The notes under the pieces were generated by a model. It searched no databases. It was not told the origin of the DNA and saw nothing but the letters and a program-made list of their open reading frames with translations. A program made the translations under genes and the position numbers. From Aurantibacter aestuarii (GTDB lineage Bacteria; Bacteroidota; Bacteroidia; Flavobacteriales; Flavobacteriaceae): a stretch of DNA of 64,000 nt. This document shows, piece by piece, positions 42,737-52,981 of this stretch; the stretch's first letter is position 1, and the number at the start of each line of letters is the position of its first letter. The stretch is taken from assembly GCF_003008425.1 (NCBI RefSeq), contig NZ_PXOQ01000009.1:193501-257500 (forward strand), given 5' to 3'.

Positions 42737-43366
42737 ATGAGAAGTTTAGGTAGATTTATAAAAGTATGTGTTGCATGCTGTTTTATTATAGCTTGTGATT
42801 ATGGAAACGTTATTGAAATCCAACAAAAATCAGAATATTATGATGCCTATGTAGATTCTGTAACTAAGTTAGCTCCGGTAAAGTCTTTTTCCAATTGGAA
42901 ACAAATGACTAAAAAACATGATTCGCTAAAAAATGAAGTCGTTTTAGTTTCAAAAGATTTAAAAAAAGATAATGCCATTAATGAACTTATTAAAAACAAT
43001 TCTAAAACCTTTGATACATTTAAAATATCTAGTATTAATGCTTTTAAACAACTAAATTCTAATGATTCTATTCAACTATTACAAAAGAGAATTTTTAATT
43101 TACCTAGTGTTGATTTACGTTATGAGAAAATCACTCAAAGTAATATTTTACAATCGTTTGTAAATTTTGAGAATTTTTTAGATGAATACTCTAAGTCTCT
43201 TTCTAAAGCGGATTGGAGAAGAGTTCATATTATCTATGATGCTTTAGATCATCGAAAAAAAAATATTTCAGCAAAAATTTCTGATATGGATAAAGTTGAA
43301 ATTAATAAAATTCAACCTAAAATTTTTGCACTTATTAAATTGAATGATTTTTTTAAAAGTCAATAA
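42737..43366 (+). CDS. Lipoprotein of unknown function
   Basis: 209 residues with a lipoprotein signal (lipobox IIAC, Cys20 or so). The mature part is strongly helical and lysine/serine-rich, with long charged helices (SKDLKKDNAINELIKNN, KILDALDH-like regions) typical of periplasmic coiled-coil proteins. No family recognised. It is divergent from the SLC13 gene and followed by 117 noncoding bases, so probably transcribed alone. Confidence 0.7.
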   Translation: MRSLGRFIKVCVACCFIIACDYGNVIEIQQKSEYYDAYVDSVTKLAPVKSFSNWKQMTKKHDSLKNEVVLVSKDLKKDNAINELIKNNSKTFDTFKISSINAFKQLNSNDSIQLLQKRIFNLPSVDLRYEKITQSNILQSFVNFENFLDEYSKSLSKADWRRVHIIYDALDHRKKNISAKISDMDKVEINKIQPKIFALIKLNDFFKSQ

Positions 43367-43483
43367 AAAAGGCCGTTCATCTTTAAAATGTGGACTTACA
43401 TCTATTATTTGGTAAAAAAAATCATTTTCCTCGGTTAATGTAGTATATTTATTTTTTTAACAAAATATTATATTATATAGAAT

Positions 43484-43927
43484 ATGAGAAAATTTATTCT
43501 GCTTACGGTAGTATTGTTTTTAAGCTATCAAACTTACAGTCAATCTACCCTAACTCCAGTATCAGACTGGACTGTGGTGACTACAGATGCCACAGATGTG
43601 ACTATTTACAAACGAGATGTTAAAAAAACAGATCAAAAAAACGATTCCAATAATCTGTATGAGCAATATCGATTTGAAAATAATTCAAATTCAGATGTCT
43701 TTATTAATTGGAATTTTACAATGAAGTATTCTAATATAGCAACAGAGACCGTGCCTGGTGAAGAAAATTATAGAGCACTTTATCTTGCGAAAAACCAAAA
43801 TTTTATTCCAGATTATTTTTCAAGTAATGAAAAGTTATTTTTCGTTTTTAAATCGTTTTTAAATAACAAAAGTGATGCAAAACTTGAATCTTGCAGATTA
43901 GATAATTTAACCATCAAAATACTATAA
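43484..43927 (+). CDS. Small secreted protein upstream of the T9SS adhesin-like gene
   Basis: 147 residues with a signal peptide (cleaved near YSQS). The mature part is beta-rich (SDWTVVTTDATDVTIYKRD, NSDVFINWNFTMKYSN) and contains one Cys (in LESCRLDNLTIKIL). It lacks any sorting domain, so it is probably periplasmic or released. It lies seven bases upstream of the 1465-residue secreted protein, so an operon and a functional link, such as chaperone or partner, are likely. Family unknown. Confidence 0.7.
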   Translation: MRKFILLTVVLFLSYQTYSQSTLTPVSDWTVVTTDATDVTIYKRDVKKTDQKNDSNNLYEQYRFENNSNSDVFINWNFTMKYSNIATETVPGEENYRALYLAKNQNFIPDYFSSNEKLFFVFKSFLNNKSDAKLESCRLDNLTIKIL

Positions 43928-43934
43928 AATAGCC

Positions 43935-46900
43935 ATGAGAAACTTTACATACTTATTACTATTTATATTTTCGATAGTTAAACTTAACGCTCAATGTGTC
44001 GACCCTAGTAATATCTCACTTTCAGCAATTACTGAGACTACAGCAGATATTATGTGGCAAGAAAATGGTACAGCAACCTTATGGAATGTAGAAATTGTAC
44101 TTGCTGGAGACCCTCAAACTGCGCCTACGGCACAAGCTATAACAAACTCATACGATTTTACAAACCTTTTATCTGGAACTTCGTATGATGTTTATGTACA
44201 GTCTGATTGTGGAACAGGAGTTTCAAACTGGGTTGGACCATTCAATTTTACAACTTTAGATTGTGTCATCAGTATACAAGGTGTTCCTCAACAGGATAGT
44301 TGTTTAGAATACTGTTTTTATGCAACTGGAGGACAATTTGGTACATTTTTCGATTTTAATTCAAACACTTTACCTACCGGTTGGAGTGCTTCTCCATTTA
44401 CGGTTGGTACACCTTGTCTTGTAGATATGGTTGATAACTCTCCATATTTTTGGGCGAGTACTACAGATGCTAATGGAGTTAGACAAGTTGCTACAAATCC
44501 TTTAGATGTTTCTTTAGGAGGTATATTACAATTTTATATGCGTTTTGGTAATGATGATCCAGACCCAGGTTGTGAAGAGGTAGATTTACCAGAAGAAGGT
44601 GTAACTTTACAATATTCGTTAGATGGTGGTGTTAACTGGATTAATATGAATTACTGGCAACCATCACCGGGTACAGCGTCTCCATTATACGCTTGGAATC
44701 AATATACTGAGCCAATACCTGTAGCTGCACAATCAAATAATACGATTTTTAGATGGTATCAAGAATCTAACTCAGGTGATCAATTCGATAACTGGGGATT
44801 AGATAATATATTAGTGTCTGCAAATACTAGTGCTAGTTATAATTGGGATTTAGGCGATGGTACAAGTTCTATGGATGCTTCTCCATGTCATACATATGCT
44901 ACTCCAGGAGATTATACCGTGTCATTAACTTTAGGTTCTCCTAACTGTAACAGTTCAGATACAATTACTATTACTGTTGCAGATACAGAATTACCAAATG
45001 TAGTTTGTCAAAACTTTGATTTAGTTTTAGACATCAATGGTAATGGCGTATTACAAGTTTCTGACATCGATAATGGTAGTACAGATAATTGTGGCATCCA
45101 AACTTACAGTTTATCTCAAACAAACTTTAGTTGTAATGACTTAGGTAATAATACAGTTACATTAACAGTAACAGATACTGCAAATAATGTGTCTTCATGT
45201 AATGCAACTGTTAATGTACTTCCTTTATATCAAGCACCTACTAACGTTACTGTGGTTACAACTAGTACAGACACAGCTACAATTGACTGGACACCAGTAA
45301 CTGGTGAAACGGCATGGACTGTTGAAGTAGTTCCAGCTTTTACACCACCTACAGGAACAGGTACAGTTACAAGTACTATTCCTTTTGTACAAACAGGTTT
45401 ATCTCCAAATACTACGTATGATGTATATATTACACCAAGTTCAACTTTTCCATGTCCAGGAACTGTAGGTCCTATACGTTTCTCTACGCCTTGTGTCACT
45501 ATTGGAGTTCCATATACTGAAACTGTAGAGACACAACCTATAGGTGGAGCTAATGGAATAACGAATTGTTGGAGTGCAGATCCTACAAATTATGAGTGGT
45601 TTGTAAATTCTGGAGGAACAACATCTACAGGAACAGGACCTGATGGAGCAGCATTTGGGAATAATTATTTTTATGCTGAAGCAACTGGTGCAGCAACTGG
45701 AGATGAAGCTGTATTACTTTCTCCAGTATTCGATTTAACAACGTCTTCTAATACATTTATGCATTTTTATTATCATATGTTTGGAGGAGCTATGGGTACT
45801 CTTCATGTTGACGTATTTAATGGTACAACTTGGGATAATGACTTTTTTGTAATAACAGGGCAACAACAGACTTCAAGTTCAGAACCTTGGTTACAGCAAT
45901 TTTTAGATATTGCTGCCTATGAAACGGTCAACAATTTTAGAGTACGTTTTAGAGCAGAAAGAGGTTCATCATTTACATCAGACATTGCTATTGATCAATT
46001 TGTAATTGAAAGTATCACCTGTCCTGCTCCAACAATGTTCACAGCAACAGCTATAGATGGTAATAATGTGTTACTGTCTTGGACAGATGATCCTGCTATT
46101 ACACAATGGGAAATTGAAGCTGTACCAGCTGGAACACCTCCTACTGGGACAGGAATTCCTGTAACTACAAATCCATATACTTATACAGGTTTAAACCCTA
46201 ATACAGAATATGATTTTTATATTAGAACTGAATGTAGTGCAACAGATTCAAGTAGTTGGGTTGGTCCAGTACCAGCAACAACCTTATGTGCTACTTTCCC
46301 TGTTCCTTATTTACATGGGGTAGAAAGTCAAACAACTGGCTCTGCAGCTGCAATTGCTGATTGTTGGAGTGCTACAGATAATCCATTTTCATGGCGAGCA
46401 AATACAGGTGGGACAACTTCAACCGGAACTGGACCTAGCGGTGCAGCTGTAGGAACACATTATTTTTATACAGAAGCAAGTAGTGGTTCTACAGGGAATA
46501 TTGCTGAATTATATTCTCCAGTATTCGATTTAACCACTTTAACAGATTTGAGATTGAAATTCTACTACCATATGTTTGGTACTGCAATGGGAGAATTACA
46601 CGTTGATGTGTTTGATGGAACCAACTGGGTAAATGACTTCTATGTTATTATTGGGCAACAACAAACTAGTAATGGTGCTGCTTGGGTTTTAGAAGATTTA
46701 GATCTAAATGCTTATCAGTCAGTAAATAACTTTATGGTTCGTTTTAGAGGTATTAGAGGAACTAGTTTTACTTCTGATATGGCAATAGACGAAATAGAAA
46801 TTACAGGTAACTTATGTCCTCAACCTATAAACCTTATGGTTTCTAATGAAACAGCTACAAGTATAGATATTTCTTGGACAGAAGTAGGTACAGCTACCGA

Positions 46901-48332
46901 ATGGTTGGTAGAAGCAGTACCAACAGGAACACCACCACTTGGTGCTAGTTTTGCAGTAACAGATAATCCATATACTTTTGATGGGTTGAGTCCAAATGAA
47001 ACTTATGATTTTTATGTTACAGCATCTTGTAGTGTAACAGCTACTAGTGATACTTCAGGACCAGTAACAGGAAGTACTTTTATACCTTGTGATGATATTA
47101 GTTTTACATTTTGTCCAACCGATGTTACTATTGATACAGATGCTAATGCATGTTTTGGAACACCAAACTATACATTACCAACAATTTTAGATAATTGTGA
47201 TAACACTAATACTACAGTTAATTTAGTTTCTGGTTTTGCACCAGATGGACAATTTCCAATTGGAACGACTTTAGTTGAATATGAAGCTACAAATAGTGCT
47301 GGGACAACAATAACCTGTTCATTTAATGTTACAGTAAATGATCCTTTTGCAGGATTACAGTTGACTTCTAATCAACCTATTGTTGCTAACCTTATTACCT
47401 TATGTAATCAAGATACAGCTAATCTTACCTTATCTGGAGGAAACTTTGATGGTACAGAAACTTATACTTGGACTAGAGATGCAACTGTTTTATCTGAGAC
47501 TTCTAATACATTATCTAATGTAAATCAGTCTGGAGATTATGAAGTTACTGTTGATTTAGGAACTTGTAGTCAAGTATTTTCTGTAACTGTAGAACAATAT
47601 GATGGAGATGCAAGTTTTTCTTATACAACTATAGATTGTACAACTGCTACTCCTACAATAACAGGAACTTCTGGTGGTACATTCAGTTTTGACGTTGCCC
47701 CTAGTGATAACGCTGTAATTGATATGAACACAGGAGTTGTTTCAAACGGAACTGAAGGAAATTCTTATGCTGTAACTTACACAACGCCATCTAACCCTTG
47801 TCAATCTTCAAACACAGTAACATTGACTTTATTAGATTTAGATGATGCATCTTTTGAAGTTGATGACGCATCTGTTTCGTGTGAGTCTGCAAGTATAAAT
47901 ATACTTTCTAATAGTAATGGTATATTTGCTATAGATAGTCCTGTAAATTCTTCAGCAATAATTAATCCTTCAACTGGAGAAATGACTAATCTTGAGGCTA
48001 ATACCACATATACTATTAGTTTTACAACAAACCAAAACTGTTCTAATGTAAGCTACGAAACGTTTACTACAGATTCAAATTGCGTAATTCCTCAAGGTAT
48101 ATCTCCTAATAATGATGGGTTGAATGATTACTTCGACTTATCATGGATGGATGTAGATAAAATCTCAATATATAATAGATTTGGAAATGAGGTTTATATC
48201 AAAGCTAATTATAAAAAAGAATGGAATGGTAAGGATATGAATGATAATGATCTTCCTACCGGAACATATTTTTATGTAATTACTATGAACGGAAAAGATC
48301 CTGTATCAGGATGGGTTTATATAAATAGATAG
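43935..48332 (+). CDS. Large T9SS-exported multidomain surface protein (FN3, MAM-like, PKD, HYR)
   Basis: 1465 residues with a signal peptide (cleaved near LNAQ) and a C-terminal type B sorting domain (VIPQGISPNNDGLNDYFDL to the end, with ISIYNRFGNEVY and LPTGTYFYVI), so it should be exported by the type IX system and attached to the surface or released. Between these are four FN3-like domains (e.g. WTPVTGETAWTVEVV), three MAM/concanavalin-like segments with paired Cys, a PKD domain (WDLGDGTSSMDASPCHTY) and HYR domains. Two units, roughly 45507-46020 and 46300-46805, are near duplicates. The composition (Thr, Ser, Asn, few Lys) is typical for adhesins of gliding bacteria. No catalytic domain seen. 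Confidence 0.88.
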   Translation: MRNFTYLLLFIFSIVKLNAQCVDPSNISLSAITETTADIMWQENGTATLWNVEIVLAGDPQTAPTAQAITNSYDFTNLLSGTSYDVYVQSDCGTGVSNWVGPFNFTTLDCVISIQGVPQQDSCLEYCFYATGGQFGTFFDFNSNTLPTGWSASPFTVGTPCLVDMVDNSPYFWASTTDANGVRQVATNPLDVSLGGILQFYMRFGNDDPDPGCEEVDLPEEGVTLQYSLDGGVNWINMNYWQPSPGTASPLYAWNQYTEPIPVAAQSNNTIFRWYQESNSGDQFDNWGLDNILVSANTSASYNWDLGDGTSSMDASPCHTYATPGDYTVSLTLGSPNCNSSDTITITVADTELPNVVCQNFDLVLDINGNGVLQVSDIDNGSTDNCGIQTYSLSQTNFSCNDLGNNTVTLTVTDTANNVSSCNATVNVLPLYQAPTNVTVVTTSTDTATIDWTPVTGETAWTVEVVPAFTPPTGTGTVTSTIPFVQTGLSPNTTYDVYITPSSTFPCPGTVGPIRFSTPCVTIGVPYTETVETQPIGGANGITNCWSADPTNYEWFVNSGGTTSTGTGPDGAAFGNNYFYAEATGAATGDEAVLLSPVFDLTTSSNTFMHFYYHMFGGAMGTLHVDVFNGTTWDNDFFVITGQQQTSSSEPWLQQFLDIAAYETVNNFRVRFRAERGSSFTSDIAIDQFVIESITCPAPTMFTATAIDGNNVLLSWTDDPAITQWEIEAVPAGTPPTGTGIPVTTNPYTYTGLNPNTEYDFYIRTECSATDSSSWVGPVPATTLCATFPVPYLHGVESQTTGSAAAIADCWSATDNPFSWRANTGGTTSTGTGPSGAAVGTHYFYTEASSGSTGNIAELYSPVFDLTTLTDLRLKFYYHMFGTAMGELHVDVFDGTNWVNDFYVIIGQQQTSNGAAWVLEDLDLNAYQSVNNFMVRFRGIRGTSFTSDMAIDEIEITGNLCPQPINLMVSNETATSIDISWTEVGTATEWLVEAVPTGTPPLGASFAVTDNPYTFDGLSPNETYDFYVTASCSVTATSDTSGPVTGSTFIPCDDISFTFCPTDVTIDTDANACFGTPNYTLPTILDNCDNTNTTVNLVSGFAPDGQFPIGTTLVEYEATNSAGTTITCSFNVTVNDPFAGLQLTSNQPIVANLITLCNQDTANLTLSGGNFDGTETYTWTRDATVLSETSNTLSNVNQSGDYEVTVDLGTCSQVFSVTVEQYDGDASFSYTTIDCTTATPTITGTSGGTFSFDVAPSDNAVIDMNTGVVSNGTEGNSYAVTYTTPSNPCQSSNTVTLTLLDLDDASFEVDDASVSCESASINILSNSNGIFAIDSPVNSSAIINPSTGEMTNLEANTTYTISFTTNQNCSNVSYETFTTDSNCVIPQGISPNNDGLNDYFDLSWMDVDKISIYNRFGNEVYIKANYKKEWNGKDMNDNDLPTGTYFYVITMNGKDPVSGWVYINR

Positions 48333-48351
48333 ATTATATTATACTATACTT

Positions 48352-48383
48352 AAAAAGGGCTTTCAATTCTGAAAGCCCTTTTT
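48352..48383. terminator. Bidirectional terminator
   Basis: AAAAAGGGCTTTC (48352-48364) pairs with GAAAGCCCTTTTT (48371-48383) around a 6-base loop. It separates the convergent surface-protein gene and PepSY-like gene. Confidence 0.9.
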
Positions 48384-48396
48384 TTTGAATAAACTA

Positions 48397-48825
48397 TTAA
48401 TTTATTATATCACCATTTGCCCTAAATTCTACATCCATATTTTTACCTTTTTGTTTAAATTCTACATCGTAAAATTCTCCTTTGGATGCACTGGTTACAT
48501 GTTCTATTTCTGTAATTTCTTCACTATCATATTTTTCTTTAATTACTTTTTTAATTGCTTTAGGTAACTCCTTGTTTTTTATAGAGTTTTCTGTTTCAAT
48601 CCATTTGCCTTCAGGGCTAAAATCGGCTCTGTATTTTTCTCCTTTTTTTTTGAAGTGTGCTTCATAGTTTCCATTGGCATCTAATTCAAAGTCAGGATCA
48701 TTTTCATTCGGATATTTAGCTTTAAACGCTTCTTGTACGGCTTGAGGTGCTTGACCTTTAGCTTGATTGCAATTAAATAAAACGATTAAAATTCCTATAA
48801 AAAATAAATATTTAAGATGTTTCAT
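48397..48825 (-). CDS. PepSY-like periplasmic lipoprotein
   Basis: 142 residues from the ATG at 48825 (MKHLKYLFFIGILIVLFNC, lipobox near Cys19). It has two PepSY-like repeats: VQEAFKAKYPNENDPDFELDANGNYEAHFKKKGEKYRADF with a following KWIETEN, and a second set with VIKEKYDSEEITEIEHV and GEFYDVEF. Proteins of this type in Bacteroidota are thought to inhibit or modulate proteases or sense the environment, but function is unproven. It begins 14 bases inside the end of the Old Yellow Enzyme gene, suggesting coupled translation, though the partners' link is unclear. Confidence 0.75.
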   Translation of the reverse strand: MKHLKYLFFIGILIVLFNCNQAKGQAPQAVQEAFKAKYPNENDPDFELDANGNYEAHFKKKGEKYRADFSPEGKWIETENSIKNKELPKAIKKVIKEKYDSEEITEIEHVTSASKGEFYDVEFKQKGKNMDVEFRANGDIIN

Positions 48826-49915
48826 AATGAGATTTATATTTTGGTTCGTAATCTGTATATCCTTCTGCTCCTGCACTATAAAACAAATCTTGTTTCGGTG
48901 GTGTAAGAGGATCTTTATGTATTAATTTTTGAATTAAATCTGCATTTGATATAAAAGGTCTTCCAATATATGCCAAATCAAAACCATCGGTTAAGACATT
49001 TTCTGCTTTTTCTAAACTATCAATATCTCCTCCAGTTATAACTGTACCTGTAAAAGTCCCTTTAATAGTTTTTCTAATTTCGGTTTTAAACTCTGGTGCA
49101 CCCATAGAGCGTCTATGATCTACAATATGAATGTAAGAAATTCCAATTTTTTTCAGTTCTAAAGCTAAATAAGTATATAATTCTACAATGTCTTTATAAT
49201 CAGATTGTAAATCATTCATTTCACCATAAGGTGAGACGCGAATACCTACTTTATTAGCACCAACAACAGCAACAACTTTTTTAACCGTTTCTAGTACAAA
49301 ACGAGCTCTATTTTCAAAATTCCCTCCATAAATATCTTCTCTTATATTCGATTTTGGATTTAAAAATTGATCTAGTAAATAACCATTTGCAGCATGCAAC
49401 TCTACTCCATCTGCACCGGCTTCAAAAATTAATTGTTTTGATGCATTTACAAATTCTCGTTGCGCAACCACAATATCTATTAGGCTCATTTCTTGAGGTG
49501 TTTCATGTGGTTGTAAGCCCTTTGTATCTGTATACATTTCTCCATCGGCACGAACAGCACTCGCAGATAATGTTACACCAGCTTTTGGAAGATTTTCTTT
49601 TGCAGTTATTCTTCCGCAATGCATTAATTGAACGAAGAATTTACCGTCGTTTTGATGGACTTCAGAAATTATTTGTTTCCAACCCTCAATTTGAATTGGT
49701 GTAAAAGCCCCAGGTATTCGTGGATAGCCCAAACCATTTACAGAAGGCGAAGTACCTTCAGAAATAATTAAACCAGCATCGCTTCTTTGCGCATAGTAAG
49801 TTTTCATCAAATCATTAGGAATATTATTCAGGGCACGACTTCGTGTCATAGGTGCCATAACAATTCGGTTTTTTAAATGAATTCCGTTAAGATTATAAGT
49901 TTCTAGAATTTTCAT
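48812..49915 (-). CDS. Old Yellow Enzyme-family alkene reductase (NADH:flavin oxidoreductase, NemA-like)
   Basis: A 367-residue FMN-dependent TIM-barrel enzyme that reduces activated C=C bonds and some nitro/maleimide compounds with NAD(P)H. Motifs are NRIVMAPMTRSRA (FMN-binding), GLIISEGTSPSVNGLGYPR, QLMHCGR (His-Cys-Gly), LHAANGYLLDQFLNP, RVSPYGEMNDL and VITGGDIDSLEKAENVL with DLAYIGRPFISNADL. The start ATG at 49915 gives a complete N terminus. It fits electrophile detoxification, like the TetR operon at 14-17 kb, but there is no shared operator visible. Divergent from the dikinase gene at 50093. Confidence 0.92.
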   Translation of the reverse strand: MKILETYNLNGIHLKNRIVMAPMTRSRALNNIPNDLMKTYYAQRSDAGLIISEGTSPSVNGLGYPRIPGAFTPIQIEGWKQIISEVHQNDGKFFVQLMHCGRITAKENLPKAGVTLSASAVRADGEMYTDTKGLQPHETPQEMSLIDIVVAQREFVNASKQLIFEAGADGVELHAANGYLLDQFLNPKSNIREDIYGGNFENRARFVLETVKKVVAVVGANKVGIRVSPYGEMNDLQSDYKDIVELYTYLALELKKIGISYIHIVDHRRSMGAPEFKTEIRKTIKGTFTGTVITGGDIDSLEKAENVLTDGFDLAYIGRPFISNADLIQKLIHKDPLTPPKQDLFYSAGAEGYTDYEPKYKSHYETS

Positions 49916-50092
49916 GTTAGTTTTTCTTTTAAATCTATCATTTTTAAATTCTTTTTAAAACCAATTTAACTAACATTAGCTTTCTATTAAGATACTTTTA
50001 AGAATAGTAAAATCTGTTAAGATATCTTTAATTAGCGTATATTTAATAAACTAAAGTTTAGTTTTGAGTTATAATAAAAAGCTAACCCGAAA

Positions 50093-52981
50093 ATGAATAA
50101 GTATCTTATTGTCATTTTTATGACATCTTGTTTTTTTGCTTCTGCTCAAAAAAAAGATAATACAACTATCAAATCCCTAATTAACTCTTATAAAAAAGAT
50201 CCTAGAGGTCCTTACAATCGTATTAAATGGTTTTGTGATGATGGTACAGAGCGAGAACCAAAAGATCCTTGTCCTGATAAAATTGGAGGCATTCAGCATG
50301 CCGATTACAAAACTTCTTTGTTAGATTTAAGAAACCATAATCACCTCTTTTTTGGTGATATATTGGCGGCAGAAAGTGTAACATCCTTTTTAGATAAGAG
50401 CCATAATTTTAGTCACTTAAAACAATATCAACTTAATAAATACCTTTTTAGTGTAGACGATGGTTGGGTTTTACGTCGCGCGCAATATTATCGTGGTGCA
50501 ATACAAAGTGAAGATGAAGAAGAATGGGGAAAAGACTTTTTCTTAGATATTTTAAAGGATGATGTATTGTTAAATACCAAATTTTATTTAATACGTCAGG
50601 CTTTAAAGGATATTCCTCATAATGGAGACGATAATACAGCGCAGTTAATGCGAAGCCAATCCAAACAATTATCGGAAGAATTTCCGAAATTTATGGATAT
50701 TAGAATTAAAATTCATGGGCAACCTTCAAAATCGGACATTACTTTAGTTGAGAATTATGTTGCTAAAAATAAAAGCGATTTAGATGCAGCGTCTCAAAGA
50801 GATTTTAATGAGTTAATAAAAACAATGAATACTTTTTTTGCGCCTATTGATTTAGCCCGTTTAAAAAGTGATTTAAATCAGGTCAAGTCAAAAAATGAAA
50901 CCTATCATCTTTTAAATAAGTTTTTTAGTAATTCAGAGACTGAGATGACTACAGATTATTTAGTTTCAGAAATTTCTAATTTACTATATCAAATCAAACA
51001 AAATATCACAACGTTTAATTCTAGTAGCGATCGTTTACTTATACTTGATATTAGCAATCAATTAGAAAAAACCTTGTTAATAGAGGCTCAAAATTTAAAA
51101 ACTACTAACCTACTCGATTTAGTTTATAAAATTAATTATTTAAGTTGTGCTAGTGTTGGAACCGGTCTTTTGGAAAACTGGGAATTTTCAGAAATTCAAA
51201 ATAAGATAGTTGAACCCATCTTCGAGAAAGATTTATCTGTAGCCTCTTTAAATGATTTCTTAAATACGACAAGAAGTATTGTTGAATGGTCAAGTGCGAT
51301 GCCAAAAGCAAATTATTTGGATGTCGTAAACACTTATAATGAGTTTGAGCCTTTAGCTTATGGATTTATAGACGATAAGGTACGAAGCAGTATTGCTCTT
51401 AGTTTAGGAGATGCGGTAAGCACTCTTGGAAACTTTGTAGCTAAAGAAAGTAATATAAACAACAATATAGAGGCTTTAGACAATCAGAGTAGCGTTAGAG
51501 GTTTAAACCCTGGATATGCTATGGGGAAATTAGTGGTTGTAGATGGCAATCCGGACGATGTAGAAGTAAATTCTAGTCACATTTATATTTTTGAGCGTCC
51601 ACCTGGCGATTTAAAACCTGTAGCTGGTATTATGACTGTTTCTGAAGGAAATTTGGTGTCTCATGTTCAACTTTTGGCTAGAAATTTAGGAATACCTAAT
51701 GCTGCATTATCCTACAACGATTTAAAATCGTTAAAAAAACTAGATGGTGAAACAATATTTTATGCAGTATCTAATAAAGGTAGTGTTATTTTAAAAGAAG
51801 CAGATGATATGTCTTCTTCAGAGGAAGATCTTTTTAATAAAACAGAACGTTCAAAAAATGTTATAGAAGTTCCTGTAGATAAAATTCGTTTAGATGTTAA
51901 TAAAGTAATTAATATGCGAGAGGTTAACGCGTCCGATTCTGGTAAACTTTGTGGACCTAAGGCAGCCAACTTAGGAGCATTAAAACAAATGTTTCCAGAG
52001 AAAGTTGTGGAAGGTTTAATTATTCCTTTTGGGATATTCAGAGATCATATGAATCAATGTTTAGATGCTGAAAATAGTGTTAGCTATTGGGATTATTTAA
52101 GCAATGTATTTGCTACTGCAAATCGAATGAAAAAGAATGATACATCAGATTATGAAATTGAAGCCTATCAATTAGAAGCTTTATCCTATTTAAAAGATGC
52201 TATTATTAATATGCCTTTAGACGAGGAATTTGTAAACCAAATGACGTCTCAATTCAAATCAGTTTTTAAAAGCGATTTAGGTAATACACCAGTTTTTTTA
52301 AGAAGTGATACCAATATGGAAGATTTAAAAGAATTTACAGGAGCTGGTTTAAATTTAACCTTATTTAATATTTTAGATAAAAAAGAAATTTTAAGAGGTA
52401 TTAAACGTGTTTGGGCGTCTCCTTATACAGAGCGTAGTTTTAAATGGAGACAGAAATATTTAAGTAACCCTGAAAATGTGTTTCCGTCTATTTTAATTAT
52501 CCCAAGTGTAGATGTAGATTATTCTGGTGTAATGATTACCAAAGGTATCAATTCTGGAAATGACGATGATTTAACAGTTGCTTTTAGTCTTGGGGCTGGT
52601 GGTGCTGTAGATGGTCAAAGTGCAGAAACCAGATTAATTACAGAAGATAATAACATATTATTAGCACCTGCACGTCAAGCAGACTATATCCGACTACCAA
52701 ATTCTGGAGGAACTCAAACCTATGCTACAACCTTTAATGCTCCAATTTTAAATGAAAAGAATATAAACTCTATTAGAGAACTAGCTTCTACCATAAGAAA
52801 AAATATGAGTGATGAGCAAGCTTATGATGTTGAATTTGGATTTAAAAATGATAAATTATGGTTATTTCAAATTAGACCTTTTGTAGAAAACAAACAAGCA
52901 AAAAGCTCGGAATACTTAAGCTCAATTACTCCTAAAATTGATTCAAACAAACAAATCAACCTTAAAACAAAATTAAACTAA
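50093..52981 (+). CDS. Secreted glucan-water-dikinase-like enzyme (PEP/pyruvate-binding type)
   Basis: 962 residues with a clear Sec signal peptide (MNKYLIVIFMTSCFFASAQ). After a helical N-terminal region (30-465) comes the phosphohistidine swivel domain (470-560, PGYAMGKLVVV and VSEGNLVSHVQLLARN with phospho-acceptor His524). The ATP-grasp/PPDK nucleotide-binding domain (about 618-932) has GPKAANLGAL, FLRSDTNMEDLKEFTGAGL with Arg737, and the terminal VEFGF...LWLFQIRP with Glu914, Gln926 and Arg928. The domain order, His first and then ATP-grasp, is that of glucan water dikinase, not PEP synthase. All catalytic residues are present, yet the enzyme is exported. The start of the next gene overlaps its stop. 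Confidence 0.82.
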   Translation: MNKYLIVIFMTSCFFASAQKKDNTTIKSLINSYKKDPRGPYNRIKWFCDDGTEREPKDPCPDKIGGIQHADYKTSLLDLRNHNHLFFGDILAAESVTSFLDKSHNFSHLKQYQLNKYLFSVDDGWVLRRAQYYRGAIQSEDEEEWGKDFFLDILKDDVLLNTKFYLIRQALKDIPHNGDDNTAQLMRSQSKQLSEEFPKFMDIRIKIHGQPSKSDITLVENYVAKNKSDLDAASQRDFNELIKTMNTFFAPIDLARLKSDLNQVKSKNETYHLLNKFFSNSETEMTTDYLVSEISNLLYQIKQNITTFNSSSDRLLILDISNQLEKTLLIEAQNLKTTNLLDLVYKINYLSCASVGTGLLENWEFSEIQNKIVEPIFEKDLSVASLNDFLNTTRSIVEWSSAMPKANYLDVVNTYNEFEPLAYGFIDDKVRSSIALSLGDAVSTLGNFVAKESNINNNIEALDNQSSVRGLNPGYAMGKLVVVDGNPDDVEVNSSHIYIFERPPGDLKPVAGIMTVSEGNLVSHVQLLARNLGIPNAALSYNDLKSLKKLDGETIFYAVSNKGSVILKEADDMSSSEEDLFNKTERSKNVIEVPVDKIRLDVNKVINMREVNASDSGKLCGPKAANLGALKQMFPEKVVEGLIIPFGIFRDHMNQCLDAENSVSYWDYLSNVFATANRMKKNDTSDYEIEAYQLEALSYLKDAIINMPLDEEFVNQMTSQFKSVFKSDLGNTPVFLRSDTNMEDLKEFTGAGLNLTLFNILDKKEILRGIKRVWASPYTERSFKWRQKYLSNPENVFPSILIIPSVDVDYSGVMITKGINSGNDDDLTVAFSLGAGGAVDGQSAETRLITEDNNILLAPARQADYIRLPNSGGTQTYATTFNAPILNEKNINSIRELASTIRKNMSDEQAYDVEFGFKNDKLWLFQIRPFVENKQAKSSEYLSSITPKIDSNKQINLKTKLN

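Noticed and set aside
50093-52981. Gene at 50093 as PEP synthase (PpsA)
   Set aside because: Domain order is His domain then ATP-grasp, the PEP/pyruvate TIM barrel is missing, and a signal peptide is present.
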